From NCBI GenBank assembly GCA_964013895.1, contig CAXGYF010000027.1, forward strand, positions 1 through 22,534: a DNA stretch of 22,534 nt, in the 5' to 3' direction. Within the stretch, counting starts at the first letter, position 1. Every line of letters starts with the position of its first letter. Position numbers and translations under genes: made by a program. Under the pieces are notes generated by a model that worked only from the letters and a program-made list of their open reading frames with translations, was not told where the DNA came from and searched no databases. Source of the stretch: MedAcidi-G1 sp002713545. GTDB lineage: Bacteria; Actinomycetota; Acidimicrobiia; Acidimicrobiales; MedAcidi-G1. This document shows positions 1 through 7,977 of the stretch, one piece after another.

Positions 1-66
1 TTCTTCTGGTGTTTCTTCTGGTGTTTCTTCTGGTGTTTCTTCTGGTGTTTCTTCTGGTGTTTCTTC
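1..66 (-). repeat. 12-bp perfect tandem repeat (EETP-coding)
   Basis: The unit TTCTTCTGGTGT (plus strand) occurs five times in a row from position 1 to 60 without a mismatch, followed by half a unit (61-66). The number of copies beyond the window edge is unknown. Because the unit is a multiple of three, copy-number change would lengthen or shorten the encoded Glu-Glu-Thr-Pro tail without shifting frame. Confidence 0.95.
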
Positions 67-312
67 TACATCTTCACCATCTCTTAGTCGTTGCCAAGTA
101 TCTAAAGCATTTCTCCATGAAGATTCAGCCTCAGCTATTATTTCGGAGTCAGATCCACTGTCTTTAGCTTTTTGGAGCGCGACTACAGCTTCGTCTTTGA
201 TTTTTTCAGCTTTTTTTATTTTGTTGGCAGCTTCTACTTCTTTTTCAGCTGCTTCTGCTCTTCTATTGAAAAGCAACAAAGCTTGTTGAGTTTTTTCGTC
301 GATTTCTTTCAT
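1..312 (-). CDS. Coiled-coil protein with EETP tandem repeats, partial (C-terminus off left edge)
   Basis: An open frame runs from an ATG at 312-310 leftward to the edge without a stop (104 codons visible). Residues 1 to about 80 are rich in Lys, Glu, Ala and Gln, begin MKEIDEKTQQALLLFNRR, and look like a long charged helix or coiled coil. From about residue 83 the protein enters a perfect four-residue repeat (Glu-Glu-Thr-Pro) that continues off the edge. There is no signal peptide or membrane segment in the visible part. No clear Shine-Dalgarno precedes the ATG; an in-frame TTG four codons upstream (324-322) is an alternative start, and the frame closes with TAG at 339-337. It starts 34 bases after the stop of the oxidoreductase gene on the same strand, so it could be the last visible gene of that operon. 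I do not recognise the family and assign no function. Confidence 0.7.
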   Translation of the reverse strand, partial: MKEIDEKTQQALLLFNRRAEAAEKEVEAANKIKKAEKIKDEAVVALQKAKDSGSDSEIIAEAESSWRNALDTWQRLRDGEDVEETPEETPEETPEETPEETPEE

Positions 313-346
313 TTTGATGCCCAAATCTTTTATCTTCTAGTTGACT

Positions 347-1291
347 CTAAAGCAAAGGTCGTACTTCTTCACCGAAAATTCTTAACTGTTCAATATATTC
401 TTCAAGAGTGCGACTGCGAAATTTAAGGTGAAAAACATTCGCTCCCGCATCATGATCAGCTCGAAGATGTTCAGCAATTTTTTCAGGTGGACCTGTTAAT
501 CCTGCTGGAGGGAGACCATCAGGTGGGTCACCTATGTAGGACCATGGAGGCATTATTCCGATATCAAAACTCGCGTTCTCTCGCCCCGATTCATTTGCTG
601 CTTGCTGGATCGTTTCAATTATTTCTTTATACTGATCCCTGCTATTACCCATCGGTATATACCCGTCACCTCGCTTCCCGACACGACGCCACGCAGCAGG
701 GCCTGAACCACCAATCCATATTGGTAGTTCTTTTGCCGGAGATTTAGGTCCAACTCCAACAGATTCAAAACTGAAATGGGTTCCTTCATGCGTTGCGTAT
801 TCATTCATGAAAGTAGTTTTTATTGCGTCAATACTTTCATCTAATATTGATCCACGTTTCGAAAAATCAATGTTAAGAGCGTCGAACTCTCCTTTAACAT
901 GCCCAGCTCCTAAACCTAAAATCACGCGCCCATTAGAAAGGTGCGCCAAAGTTCCGAATGAACTTGCTGATAAAAGAGGGTGACGGTAGGCGGCAATCCA
1001 AACAACAGAAAGAAGATTAATTTTTTCCGTGCTCGCTCCTATCCAAGAAAGAGTTGCAATAGGGTCATACCAGGTTGTTGTCATATGAGCTGAGTAGTCG
1101 TCATTCGGGATAGCTACATGATCGCATACACCTACGAAGTCAAGACCAGATGATTCAGCTACTTGCGCGACCATGACCAGCTCATCAGGTCCCGCTTCTT
1201 TTTCCCAGGGGTCAACCAAAGTTTGAGTCAAAGTTTGAATTGGTAGTTGTATTCCATAGAAAGCTTCATTTTCAGGAACTAAGTTCGGCAC
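347..1291 (-). CDS. Luciferase-like, probably F420-dependent oxidoreductase
   Basis: 314 residues, a normal length for the single-domain luciferase-like monooxygenase (LLM) TIM-barrel family. Visible family features are the early-strand GVCDHVAIP (residues 54-62), the central GRVILGLGAG followed by a Gly-Glu-Phe (121-136), and the late barrel IWIGGSGPAAWRRVGKRGDG (191-210), which in this family forms the flavin or F420 phosphate-binding region. LLM proteins of Actinobacteria commonly use reduced F420; use of F420 rather than FMN here is inferred from family and lineage. The substrate is not predictable. The start is a GTG (1291-1289) chosen because an AGGAG lies 5 nt upstream; that Shine-Dalgarno overlaps the TAG stop of the upstream CoA lyase gene, so the two are probably translated together. 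Confidence 0.88.
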   Translation of the reverse strand: MPNLVPENEAFYGIQLPIQTLTQTLVDPWEKEAGPDELVMVAQVAESSGLDFVGVCDHVAIPNDDYSAHMTTTWYDPIATLSWIGASTEKINLLSVVWIAAYRHPLLSASSFGTLAHLSNGRVILGLGAGHVKGEFDALNIDFSKRGSILDESIDAIKTTFMNEYATHEGTHFSFESVGVGPKSPAKELPIWIGGSGPAAWRRVGKRGDGYIPMGNSRDQYKEIIETIQQAANESGRENASFDIGIMPPWSYIGDPPDGLPPAGLTGPPEKIAEHLRADHDAGANVFHLKFRSRTLEEYIEQLRIFGEEVRPLL

Positions 1292-1299
1292 ATCATCTC

Positions 1300-2172
1300 C
1301 TAAGCACTATTTTGAGACATTCTTTTAATTATTTGAGCTCTTTTGTAAATAGGCTCATCGATCATTTCACTTCCAATTGCTATTGAAGCTTCACCCCTTT
1401 CAATAGCTTTTTCAAATTCTTGTATCACTTTTGAAGCCCAGTCAAGTTCCTCCTCTGTAGGTCGGAAAGCTTTATTCGCGAGACCTACTTGATCAGGATG
1501 TATGCACAATTTGCCTGTAAAACCTAACGATCTGGCCTCAACTGCCTCTTCTAGAAACCTTTTTTCATCTTTGAAATCCGATACAACCATGTCGATTGCA
1601 TAGATCCCTCCCATTCGTGTTGCCTGCGATATTTGTGATCGCGCTAAAAGCACTTCACGATTATCAGCTCTTCTTACTCCGCCAAGATCAGCTACATAAT
1701 CTTCAGCCCCGAAATAGCACCACTTCACTTGCGGATGTTTCGCAATTTCCAACGCATTAACCAAACCTGAAACAGTTTCCAAACCAGCCATAATTGGAAG
1801 GCCACCGAATCCAAAATCAGAAAGAGATTTAGAGATCTGATCAGCTTCTTCTTTGGAAGAGATTTTTGGGACTATGACTCCCGTTAGTTCATCTGATATC
1901 GCAATTGACAAATCTTCGGCGAAATGTTCCGTCCCAAAAGCATTTACTCTTACGAATAGCCCCATTTTTTTAGCTTTTTCACTTAATTCGGGGATCATTA
2001 CTCTAGCCGTTTCGCGGGCATTCGTTTTTTCATCAGTTGGAACGGAATCTTCAAGGTCGATTATTGAAGCGTCCGGAGAACTTCGAGGCAATTTAGACAA
2101 AATCGACCTCTTATTTCCAGGAGCGAAAAGAAGACTCTTAAATACTTGATCCGGAAAAGACAAATTCTCCAT
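1300..2172 (-). CDS. CoA-ester lyase, HpcH/HpaI - citrate lyase beta (CitE-like) family
   Basis: This TIM-barrel lyase acts on 3-hydroxyacyl-CoA esters of the malyl-CoA, methylmalyl-CoA or citramalyl-CoA type; the exact substrate cannot be read from sequence. Numbering from the upstream ATG at 2199, the family landmarks are LLFAPGNK (23-30), IIDLEDSV (46-53), VRVNA with the conserved Arg84, the Mg ligand Glu141 in AGLETVSG, the second acidic cluster FGAEDYVADLGG (163-174) with Asp167, and GKLCIHPDQV (229-238). I chose the second ATG (2172-2170, 290 residues) because CitE-like proteins usually begin close to the LLFxPG strand; the ATG at 2199 (299 residues) is the alternative, and neither has a convincing Shine-Dalgarno. 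It is the first gene of the minus-strand set and is divergent from an acyl-CoA ligase, which suggests a shared acyl-CoA pathway. Confidence 0.88.
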   Translation of the reverse strand: MENLSFPDQVFKSLLFAPGNKRSILSKLPRSSPDASIIDLEDSVPTDEKTNARETARVMIPELSEKAKKMGLFVRVNAFGTEHFAEDLSIAISDELTGVIVPKISSKEEADQISKSLSDFGFGGLPIMAGLETVSGLVNALEIAKHPQVKWCYFGAEDYVADLGGVRRADNREVLLARSQISQATRMGGIYAIDMVVSDFKDEKRFLEEAVEARSLGFTGKLCIHPDQVGLANKAFRPTEEELDWASKVIQEFEKAIERGEASIAIGSEMIDEPIYKRAQIIKRMSQNSA

Positions 2173-2242
2173 AACACAGTTTGACGCCAAAAAGTCCATC
2201 TTGCTTAAGAACTTCGACTTTATTCGTGAGATTATCTTCTAT

Positions 2243-2248
2243 TACCTT
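2243..2248 (+). promoter_or_regulatory. Candidate -10 box for leaderless acyl-CoA ligase mRNA
   Basis: TACCTT fits the actinobacterial TANNNT pattern and sits exactly 6 nt before the ATG at 2255, which would place the transcription start on the A of the start codon. No convincing -35 box is visible. The same spacing recurs at several other genes in this window. Confidence 0.35.
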
Positions 2249-2254
2249 GTAGAG

Positions 2255-3820
2255 ATGGAAAATAAAGATGAACAAGAGCTGGAGTTTCCCGGCACATGGG
2301 CAATAAATGAACCTGATCGGATAGCAGTCCTCATGTCCGGATCGGACGAAAAGATGACGTATTTGGAACTAGATGAAAAAGCTAACCGCATATCAAATCT
2401 TTTTGCCGATTTAGGCCTACAGCCTGGAGACCACATTGCTTTTTGTTTAGAGAACACAATTGACTTTTTACCGTTGGCATGGGGAGCCCACTACGCAGGT
2501 TTGTATTACACAGCAATAAGTTCGCGTCTCACCGAAGAAGAAATGGGTTACATAGTCAGAGATTGTGGAGCAAGAGTTTTTGTAACGTCAGCAGGAAACA
2601 GAGATACAGCTGAACAAATAGATTTCGTAGATACAAGTGTAAAAGAGAAGTTTGTCATTGGCGGAGAGATAGACGGATACGCGTCTTTCGAAGATGCTAC
2701 AGAAAGCACATCTAAGGAACCGCAACTTGACAGAGTTGAAGGTCAAGACATGCTTTATTCATCTGGTACCACAGGTCTTCCCAAAGGTGTAAAGGTTCAA
2801 GCTCCAAATGTTCCACTGGGAAGCCCATCAGCCCAAGCAATGTTGTTCAGAGCAGTATTTGGAATTGAAAGTGACGCCGTTTATCTCTCCCCAGCTCCGT
2901 TGTATCATGCAGCGCCTCTCAGATTTTGCATGGCCGCACACCGCATCGGGGCAACAGTTATAGTTATGGAAAAATTCGATCCCGAAGAAGCGTTAGCTGC
3001 AATCGAATCAAATGATGTGACAGCAAGCCAATGGGTGCCCACGATGTTTGTCAGAATGTTGAAACTTCCAGAAGAAGTTCGCGAAAAGTATGACACAACC
3101 TCTTTGAAGACAGTTATACATGCTGCTGCTCCTTGTCCCATCGAGGTAAAGAAACAAATGATTGATTGGTGGGGGCCAATATTGCACGAGTACTACGCAG
3201 GTACCGAAGGTAATGGTTTCACTTACATCAATTCAGAAGATTGGATCAATCATCCAGGGTCGGTGGGTAAATCTCTACTCGGTGAACTGGTAATTGTTGA
3301 TGATGATGGTAATGAACTTTCTTATGGAGAAGAAGGAAATATCTATTTTCGAAGCGATTCAAGATTTGAGTATCACAATGATCCGGAGAAAACCGCAGCT
3401 TCACGAATGGGAGAAGACCTGAGCACTCTAGGAGATATAGGGCGTATTGACGAAGAAGGTTTCCTCTATTTGACTGACCGCAAAGCTCACATGATCATTT
3501 CTGGGGGCGTGAATATATACCCTCAAGAAGCAGAAAATATATTAACAATGCATCCTGCTGTTTATGATGTTGCCGTAATCGGTGTGCCAAATGACGAATT
3601 TGGTGAAGAAGTAAAAGCAGTAGTTCAGTTGGTTGACCCAAAAAAAGCAGAACCTGCTTTGGAAAGAGAGCTAATTGCTTACTGTCGTTCTCATTTGGCT
3701 GATCTGAAATGTCCTAGAAGTATCGATTTCAAAGAAGAATTGCCGCGGCATCCAACTGGAAAGTTGTATAAGCGTCTTCTCAAAGATCAGTATTGGTCAG
3801 ATAAAGAAACCCGTATTTGA
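2255..3820 (+). CDS. Acyl-CoA synthetase (AMP-forming ligase, FadD-like)
   Basis: An ANL-superfamily ligase that activates a carboxylic acid to its CoA thioester through an acyl-adenylate. With the ATG at 2255 it is 521 residues, normal for the family. Motifs, in that numbering, are the phosphate loop YSSGTTGLPKG (168-178), the YYAGTEG motif (313-319), the hinge region GDIGRIDEEGFLYLTDRK (393-410), the following ISGGVNIYPQEAE, and the C-terminal catalytic Lys503 in PTGKLYKR. The chain-length or aromatic preference is not readable. A longer frame begins at a TTG (2201), but its 18 extra residues are unlike family N-termini and overlap the divergent control region. The gene ends one base from the convergent inositol-phosphate synthase. 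Together with the divergent CoA lyase it suggests acyl-CoA catabolism, which is inference. Confidence 0.93.
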   Translation: MENKDEQELEFPGTWAINEPDRIAVLMSGSDEKMTYLELDEKANRISNLFADLGLQPGDHIAFCLENTIDFLPLAWGAHYAGLYYTAISSRLTEEEMGYIVRDCGARVFVTSAGNRDTAEQIDFVDTSVKEKFVIGGEIDGYASFEDATESTSKEPQLDRVEGQDMLYSSGTTGLPKGVKVQAPNVPLGSPSAQAMLFRAVFGIESDAVYLSPAPLYHAAPLRFCMAAHRIGATVIVMEKFDPEEALAAIESNDVTASQWVPTMFVRMLKLPEEVREKYDTTSLKTVIHAAAPCPIEVKKQMIDWWGPILHEYYAGTEGNGFTYINSEDWINHPGSVGKSLLGELVIVDDDGNELSYGEEGNIYFRSDSRFEYHNDPEKTAASRMGEDLSTLGDIGRIDEEGFLYLTDRKAHMIISGGVNIYPQEAENILTMHPAVYDVAVIGVPNDEFGEEVKAVVQLVDPKKAEPALERELIAYCRSHLADLKCPRSIDFKEELPRHPTGKLYKRLLKDQYWSDKETRI

Positions 3821-3821
3821 T

Positions 3822-5126
3822 TCACCCTGCTTCTGAGTGAGTTACAGGTTCTTCACCCATCCATTCTCTTAGAGTATTTTTTAACTTTGTTTGCTGTATA
3901 AAAATGTCATGCTCTGGCCCCGCATCCGAAGAAGCTTGGGGAGCTTTGAGATAGAAAGACAACCATTCTTGAACACCGGACTGGTCAGCCCGTGCCGCCA
4001 AATCAAGAAAAAGAGCTAAATCTAGAACAATTGGAGCAGCCAGAATAGAGTCACGGCAAAGAAAGTCGACTTTGATTTGCATCGGGTAACCGAGCCAACC
4101 GAAGATGTCAATATTGTCCCAACCTTCTTTGTTGTCACCGCGTGGCGGGTAATAGTTGATTCGAACTACGTGATCTATATCGCCGTATAGGTCAGGATAT
4201 GAATCAGGTTGGAGAATCGTGTCAAGAACACCCAGTTTTGAAACTTCCTTAGTCTTGAAGTTGTCCGGATCATCCAAAACCTCGCCATCTCTATTTCCGA
4301 GAATATTTGTTGAGAACCATCCTCTTAATCCCAGCATTCTTGCTTTAAGACCTGGTGCAAGAAGTGTTTTCATAAGAGTTTGGCCTGTTTTGAAATCCTT
4401 TCCGGCAACAGGAACGCCTCTGCTTTTTGCTAGCTCGACCATACATGGGATATCTAAAGCAAGGTTTGGGGCACCATTCGCAAAAGGCACTCCGCTCATA
4501 ATTGACGCGTAGGCATAAATTTGGCTTGGTGCAATATTTTCGTCATTTGATTTGAGTCCGGCTTCAAAAGAATCAACGCTCTCATGTACAGCACTTGCTT
4601 CTTGGAAAGCTTCAGTAGAGCCACACCACACCATTATTAATCTGTCACATTCGTTATCAACGCGAAATTTCTCAATGTCTGCCATTAGAGCTTGAGCTTG
4701 ATCCCATTTCGAATCCAAGTTTTTAACTCTTTTGCCATCCAATTTTTTCACCCAACGGTTGTCGAAGACGGCATCCATGGCGACTATCCCTTCGAGTTCA
4801 GATGAAACTGGTGCAATATCTTTTTCATCTAGAACCCCACATGTTCGAGCGGCTTCGAGAACATTTGAAGAAATCGGATCCCATCCGCCGAATACCAAAT
4901 CATCAAGGTCAGCTAAAGGAACGAAATCGCGTATCAACGGATTACGTCCTTCTTCACGTTTGCCGAGTCTGATATGAGCCATCTGACTCACTGACCCGAT
5001 TGGAGCTGCAAGTCCCTGTCGAGCTGCAATAACTCCAGCGATAAAAGTTGTTGCCACGGCGCCTAGTCCAGGAGTCAGAACTCCTAAGCGGCCTGAAGCA
5101 GGTTTAATAGATAATTTTTCAGTCAT
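3822..5126 (-). CDS. ino1: Inositol-3-phosphate synthase
   Basis: Converts glucose 6-phosphate to inositol 3-phosphate using internally recycled NAD; in Actinobacteria this feeds phosphatidylinositol lipids and, in many, mycothiol. The 434 residues match the shorter prokaryotic form. The Rossmann NAD loop is VLTPGLGAVATTF (16-28). The conserved core includes GVPFANGAPNLALDIP (212-227), the catalytic-lysine segment AGKDFKTGQT (241-250, Lys243 and Lys246), RGWFSTNILGNRDG (268-281), and IKVDFLCRDS (351-360, Lys352). The start ATG at 5126-5124 is the first in frame. No Shine-Dalgarno is seen; a TATCCT on the minus strand (5141-5136) lies 9 nt upstream, suggesting a very short leader. It is divergent from glyA with 89 bases between. 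Confidence 0.93.
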   Translation of the reverse strand: MTEKLSIKPASGRLGVLTPGLGAVATTFIAGVIAARQGLAAPIGSVSQMAHIRLGKREEGRNPLIRDFVPLADLDDLVFGGWDPISSNVLEAARTCGVLDEKDIAPVSSELEGIVAMDAVFDNRWVKKLDGKRVKNLDSKWDQAQALMADIEKFRVDNECDRLIMVWCGSTEAFQEASAVHESVDSFEAGLKSNDENIAPSQIYAYASIMSGVPFANGAPNLALDIPCMVELAKSRGVPVAGKDFKTGQTLMKTLLAPGLKARMLGLRGWFSTNILGNRDGEVLDDPDNFKTKEVSKLGVLDTILQPDSYPDLYGDIDHVVRINYYPPRGDNKEGWDNIDIFGWLGYPMQIKVDFLCRDSILAAPIVLDLALFLDLAARADQSGVQEWLSFYLKAPQASSDAGPEHDIFIQQTKLKNTLREWMGEEPVTHSEAG

Positions 5127-5215
5127 ATAACAATAAGGATACGTATGCTTAGGGCCTGTAACCTCAGAATCATCGTTTCAATTGATAAAAGACTTAAATT
5201 AGGGGAAAATAAACC

Positions 5216-6457
5216 ATGCCATGGCCTAACCTAAACGACGAAAAATTATTCGAAATCATTAAGAGAGAAATTCATCGCCAGAACACCACACTGCAATTAA
5301 TAGCATCTGAAAATTTTGCATCACCTGCGGTTTTAGCGGCAACTGGTTCTGTTTTTACTAATAAGTATTCAGAGGGTTACCCGGGAAAAAGATATTACGG
5401 CGGAAATGTCCATGTTGATGAAGCTGAAATCCTCGCGTGTGAACGAATAACTACTTTATTTGGAGCAGAGCACGCAAACGTCCAGCCGCATTCAGGGGCG
5501 AGTGCCAATATGGCCGTTTACCAAGCTCTATTGGAACCTGGTGACACAGTTCTTGGTCTGAGACTTGATCATGGCGGCCATTTAACGCATGGTTCGCCGG
5601 TTAACTTCAGCGGCAAACTTTATAACTTTGTTTCATACGGTCTAACTGAAGAAGAACTGATCGATGTCGAAGACCTACAGAGAAAAGCTGAAGAAGTAAA
5701 ACCAAAGCTCATAGTTTTAGGAGCTACCGCATATCCGCGTGTAATAGAAGCTGCTCCAATAAGAGAAATAGCCGACTCCGTAGGCGCGTATTTGATGTTT
5801 GATGCTGCTCATATAGCAGGACTCATAGCAGGGAAAGCACATCCAAATCCAGTTCCGTATTGTGATGTTGTTACGTTCACAACGCATAAGACTCTCAGAG
5901 GTCCAAGAGGAGGCTGCATTCTTAGCACAGAAGAACTGTCTTCGGCAATGGACAAAGCAATTTTCCCCGGTTTGCAAGGTGGTCCTTTGGAACATCACAT
6001 AGCGGCAAAAGCTGTAGCTTTTGCAGAAGCTTTAGATCCTTCTTTTGAAATTTATTCGAAACAGATCGTAAGCAACGCCCAAGCTCTTGCAGAAGCCCTA
6101 AATAATGAAGGGTTTAGGCTTGTAGCAGGAGGTACCGACAATCATCTTCTCATAGTTGACTTGCGAACTTTCGATGAAGAAATAACTGGGGCTGAAGCCC
6201 AGGTTGTTCTCGATGAAGCGGGTATAACGCTGAACAAAAACACAGTGCCGGACGATCCACGTTCTCCCTTCGTTACAAGTGGAGTTCGCCTTGGAACACC
6301 TTCGACCACCACTCAAGGAATGACTGAAAAAGAGATGGCAGTGATTGCGCACTTAATGGCCCGAGCGTTACGTGACAGGAGAGATCCAAATTCACTTTCT
6401 GCGATAAGGAAAGAGGTTGCAGAACTTTGTAGTTCTTTCACACCTTATGGTGATTAG
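5216..6457 (+). CDS. glyA: Serine hydroxymethyltransferase
   Basis: PLP-dependent cytosolic enzyme converting serine and tetrahydrofolate to glycine and methylene-tetrahydrofolate, the main one-carbon source. 413 residues, a normal bacterial length. Signature segments are LIASENFASPAVL (28-40), YSEGYPGKRYYGG (51-63), LDHGGHLTHG (117-126), FDAAHIAGL (195-203, with the PLP-binding Asp196 and His199), and THKTLRGPRGG (223-233), in which Lys225 is the Schiff-base lysine. The start ATG is preceded by AGGGG at 5201-5205 (10-nt spacer). It is followed after 6 bases by the WecA-type gene, so the two are probably cotranscribed; this glyA-wecA-atp order is seen widely in Actinobacteria. Confidence 0.97.
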   Translation: MPWPNLNDEKLFEIIKREIHRQNTTLQLIASENFASPAVLAATGSVFTNKYSEGYPGKRYYGGNVHVDEAEILACERITTLFGAEHANVQPHSGASANMAVYQALLEPGDTVLGLRLDHGGHLTHGSPVNFSGKLYNFVSYGLTEEELIDVEDLQRKAEEVKPKLIVLGATAYPRVIEAAPIREIADSVGAYLMFDAAHIAGLIAGKAHPNPVPYCDVVTFTTHKTLRGPRGGCILSTEELSSAMDKAIFPGLQGGPLEHHIAAKAVAFAEALDPSFEIYSKQIVSNAQALAEALNNEGFRLVAGGTDNHLLIVDLRTFDEEITGAEAQVVLDEAGITLNKNTVPDDPRSPFVTSGVRLGTPSTTTQGMTEKEMAVIAHLMARALRDRRDPNSLSAIRKEVAELCSSFTPYGD

Positions 6458-6463
6458 AGTCGG

Positions 6464-7576
6464 ATGCCCGGAGCTATCGCCTATCTGATGGTTGGGGGAG
6501 TTGCTGCTGTCGCAACTTTCGTTTCAACTCCCTTGGCGCGTAAAACAGCTGAACGTTTCGGAGTCATATCTGCTCCAGATGACAGAGATGTGCATGAATT
6601 GCCTACACCACATTTAGGTGGACCCGCAATGCTGTTTGGTTTACTTGCCGGATCCCTTTTTGCTTGGCTAATAGGTGATTTCTCTGAAGTGTTTTCCGCT
6701 CGATCTGAGATATTAGGGGTTCTAGCAGCGGCTATTTTTATGTGTGGAGTTGGTGTTATCGATGACGTCAAGCCAATATCAGCCCCAGCAAAAATTGCCG
6801 GGATGGTAATAGCAGGAAGCGTCTTGTCCTTGGTGGGTGTGTCTTTAGTTGTTCTGCGAATCCCTTTTGTTGATGTTGTGTTACTTTCCACTGATCTGGC
6901 CGCATTAGCCACAGTCTTATGGGTTGTACTTTTGGCTAATGCGATTAATTTGATTGACGGTTTAGATGGTTTGGCAACTGGAATTGTTGCTATCGCGTCG
7001 ACAACTTTTGTAATTTATGCAATTCGTTTAGCTGACGAGGGTGTTTTGTTTGAAGAAAACCCTGGTGCACTCATCGCAGTTCTAATTGCTGGTGTCTGTG
7101 TTGGCTTTTTGCCGCATAACGCGCATCCAGCAAAAATATTTATGGGAGATGGTGGAGCTCTTATGTTAGGTGTGCTGTTAGCAGCATCCACCGTTTCTGT
7201 AGGTGGTAGAACAGATGCTGCTTACAGCGGGCAATCGTTCTTTTTCTTCGCCCCTTTGTTGATTCCTTTGGTGATTTTGGGCGTGCCGATAATTGATGTT
7301 TTATTTGCAATCATTAGAAGGATTGCTACGCCGGGCCTGTCTGTAACTACTGCTGATAAAGATCACTTGCATCACAGACTTTTGAGGCTCGGTCACGGAC
7401 ACCGAAGAGTTGTTTTTATTTTGTGGACATGGACTGCTTTATTATCAGGATTCGTATTGTGGCCAACTTACAGCGGACGTGGTGATGGGATAGTTCCAAT
7501 GGGTATAGCAGGAGTATGTTTAATTTTGTTCACGTTGCTTCATCCGCGCTTGCAGATAAATAAACCAAAAAAATGA
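6464..7576 (+). CDS. wecA: Undecaprenyl-phosphate sugar-1-phosphate transferase (MraY/WecA family)
   Basis: Polytopic membrane enzyme that loads a sugar 1-phosphate (GlcNAc-1-P in characterised WecA and TagO) onto undecaprenyl phosphate to start glycan or wall-polymer assembly. 370 residues with about ten hydrophobic segments. Family motifs in order: GVIDDVK (97-103), the catalytic aspartate region NLIDGLDGLATG (162-173), HNAHPAKIFMGDGGAL (218-233), and the His motif DKDHLHHRLLRLG (298-310) that separates WecA-like enzymes from MraY. It follows glyA by 6 bases and is separated from atpZ by about 110-130 bases that probably hold the ATP synthase promoter. In mycobacteria the equivalent gene (rfe/wecA) is likewise just upstream of atpB. 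The symbol is given by family; the exact sugar is not shown. Confidence 0.9.
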   Translation: MPGAIAYLMVGGVAAVATFVSTPLARKTAERFGVISAPDDRDVHELPTPHLGGPAMLFGLLAGSLFAWLIGDFSEVFSARSEILGVLAAAIFMCGVGVIDDVKPISAPAKIAGMVIAGSVLSLVGVSLVVLRIPFVDVVLLSTDLAALATVLWVVLLANAINLIDGLDGLATGIVAIASTTFVIYAIRLADEGVLFEENPGALIAVLIAGVCVGFLPHNAHPAKIFMGDGGALMLGVLLAASTVSVGGRTDAAYSGQSFFFFAPLLIPLVILGVPIIDVLFAIIRRIATPGLSVTTADKDHLHHRLLRLGHGHRRVVFILWTWTALLSGFVLWPTYSGRGDGIVPMGIAGVCLILFTLLHPRLQINKPKK

Positions 7577-7604
7577 AATTGTGGCAGAAGACCGTTCCCC
7601 CGAG

Positions 7605-7633
7605 TTGTGAGCACGTGAGAAAGAATCTAGATT
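7605..7633 (+). promoter_or_regulatory. Candidate promoter of the ATP synthase operon
   Basis: TTGTGA (7605-7610) and TAGATT (7628-7633) are separated by exactly 17 nt; each matches the sigma-70 type consensus at 4 of 6 positions. They lie in the 110-base gap after wecA (7577-7686), the only space of this size upstream of the atp genes. The -10 is part of a short palindrome, GAATCTAGATTC (7623-7634), whose significance is unclear because such short palindromes arise by chance. Confidence 0.35.
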
Positions 7634-7704
7634 CACATGCGGCCGGATATTCAAATTTTCTGAGCTTTCTAATTTAAAAACAAATTATGACCGAGGTAAC
7701 TTGG

Positions 7705-7977
7705 ATGATTAAATCTGAAAAACGTGAGATGAAGCAAGGGTCTGGTGATGCTATGGCAGCTGCATTTGAACTCGTAGCGACTCCCGCTATCTTCGGATTT
7801 TTAGGATGGCTTCTAGATAGAAAACTTGAAATCTTTCCAATATGCACTTTGGTATTTGTAGCTGTAACTATCACTTATGCTTCTTGGCGTCTTTATAAGC
7901 AATTCACCCTTAGACTCACCCAAGAGGCAGAACAGCGACGAGAAACTTGGTTGCTGGGAAGTGAAAACGTTGATTAA
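7705..7977 (+). CDS. atpZ: AtpZ-type small membrane protein of the ATP synthase operon
   Basis: About 90 residues (96 if the ATG at 7687 is used). It contains a conserved-looking AAFELVATPAIFGFLGWLLD segment, forming a first hydrophobic helix ending in an Asp-Arg, and a second helix (CTLVFVAVTITYASWRLY). This two-helix layout and the position directly before atpI fit the AtpZ / 'ATPase gene 1' family, small proteins encoded at the head of atp operons and linked to Mg transport or assembly in studied bacteria. I prefer the ATG at 7705 because GAGG (7693-7696) precedes it by 8 nt, while the ATG at 7687 has no Shine-Dalgarno. Its end overlaps the start of atpI by 17 bases. Function here is by family only. 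Confidence 0.75.
   Translation: MIKSEKREMKQGSGDAMAAAFELVATPAIFGFLGWLLDRKLEIFPICTLVFVAVTITYASWRLYKQFTLRLTQEAEQRRETWLLGSENVD

Noticed and set aside
1..66. Possible CRISPR or regulatory repeat array
   Set aside because: The 12-bp units are directly adjacent with no spacers and are in frame with a coding sequence.
172..426. Plus-strand frame rich in Phe and Ser over the left-edge region
   Set aside because: It is the antisense of the Glu/Lys-rich coiled-coil gene and the end of the oxidoreductase gene; its composition is what antisense of GAA/AAA codons gives.
6481..6912. 143-codon minus-strand frame within wecA
   Set aside because: Shadow of the wecA coding frame, which has all family motifs; the antisense product has no recognisable features.
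7623..7634. GAATCTAGATTC palindrome upstream of the atp operon as an operator
   Set aside because: A perfect 12-bp palindrome is expected several times by chance in this length; kept only as a note on the candidate promoter.
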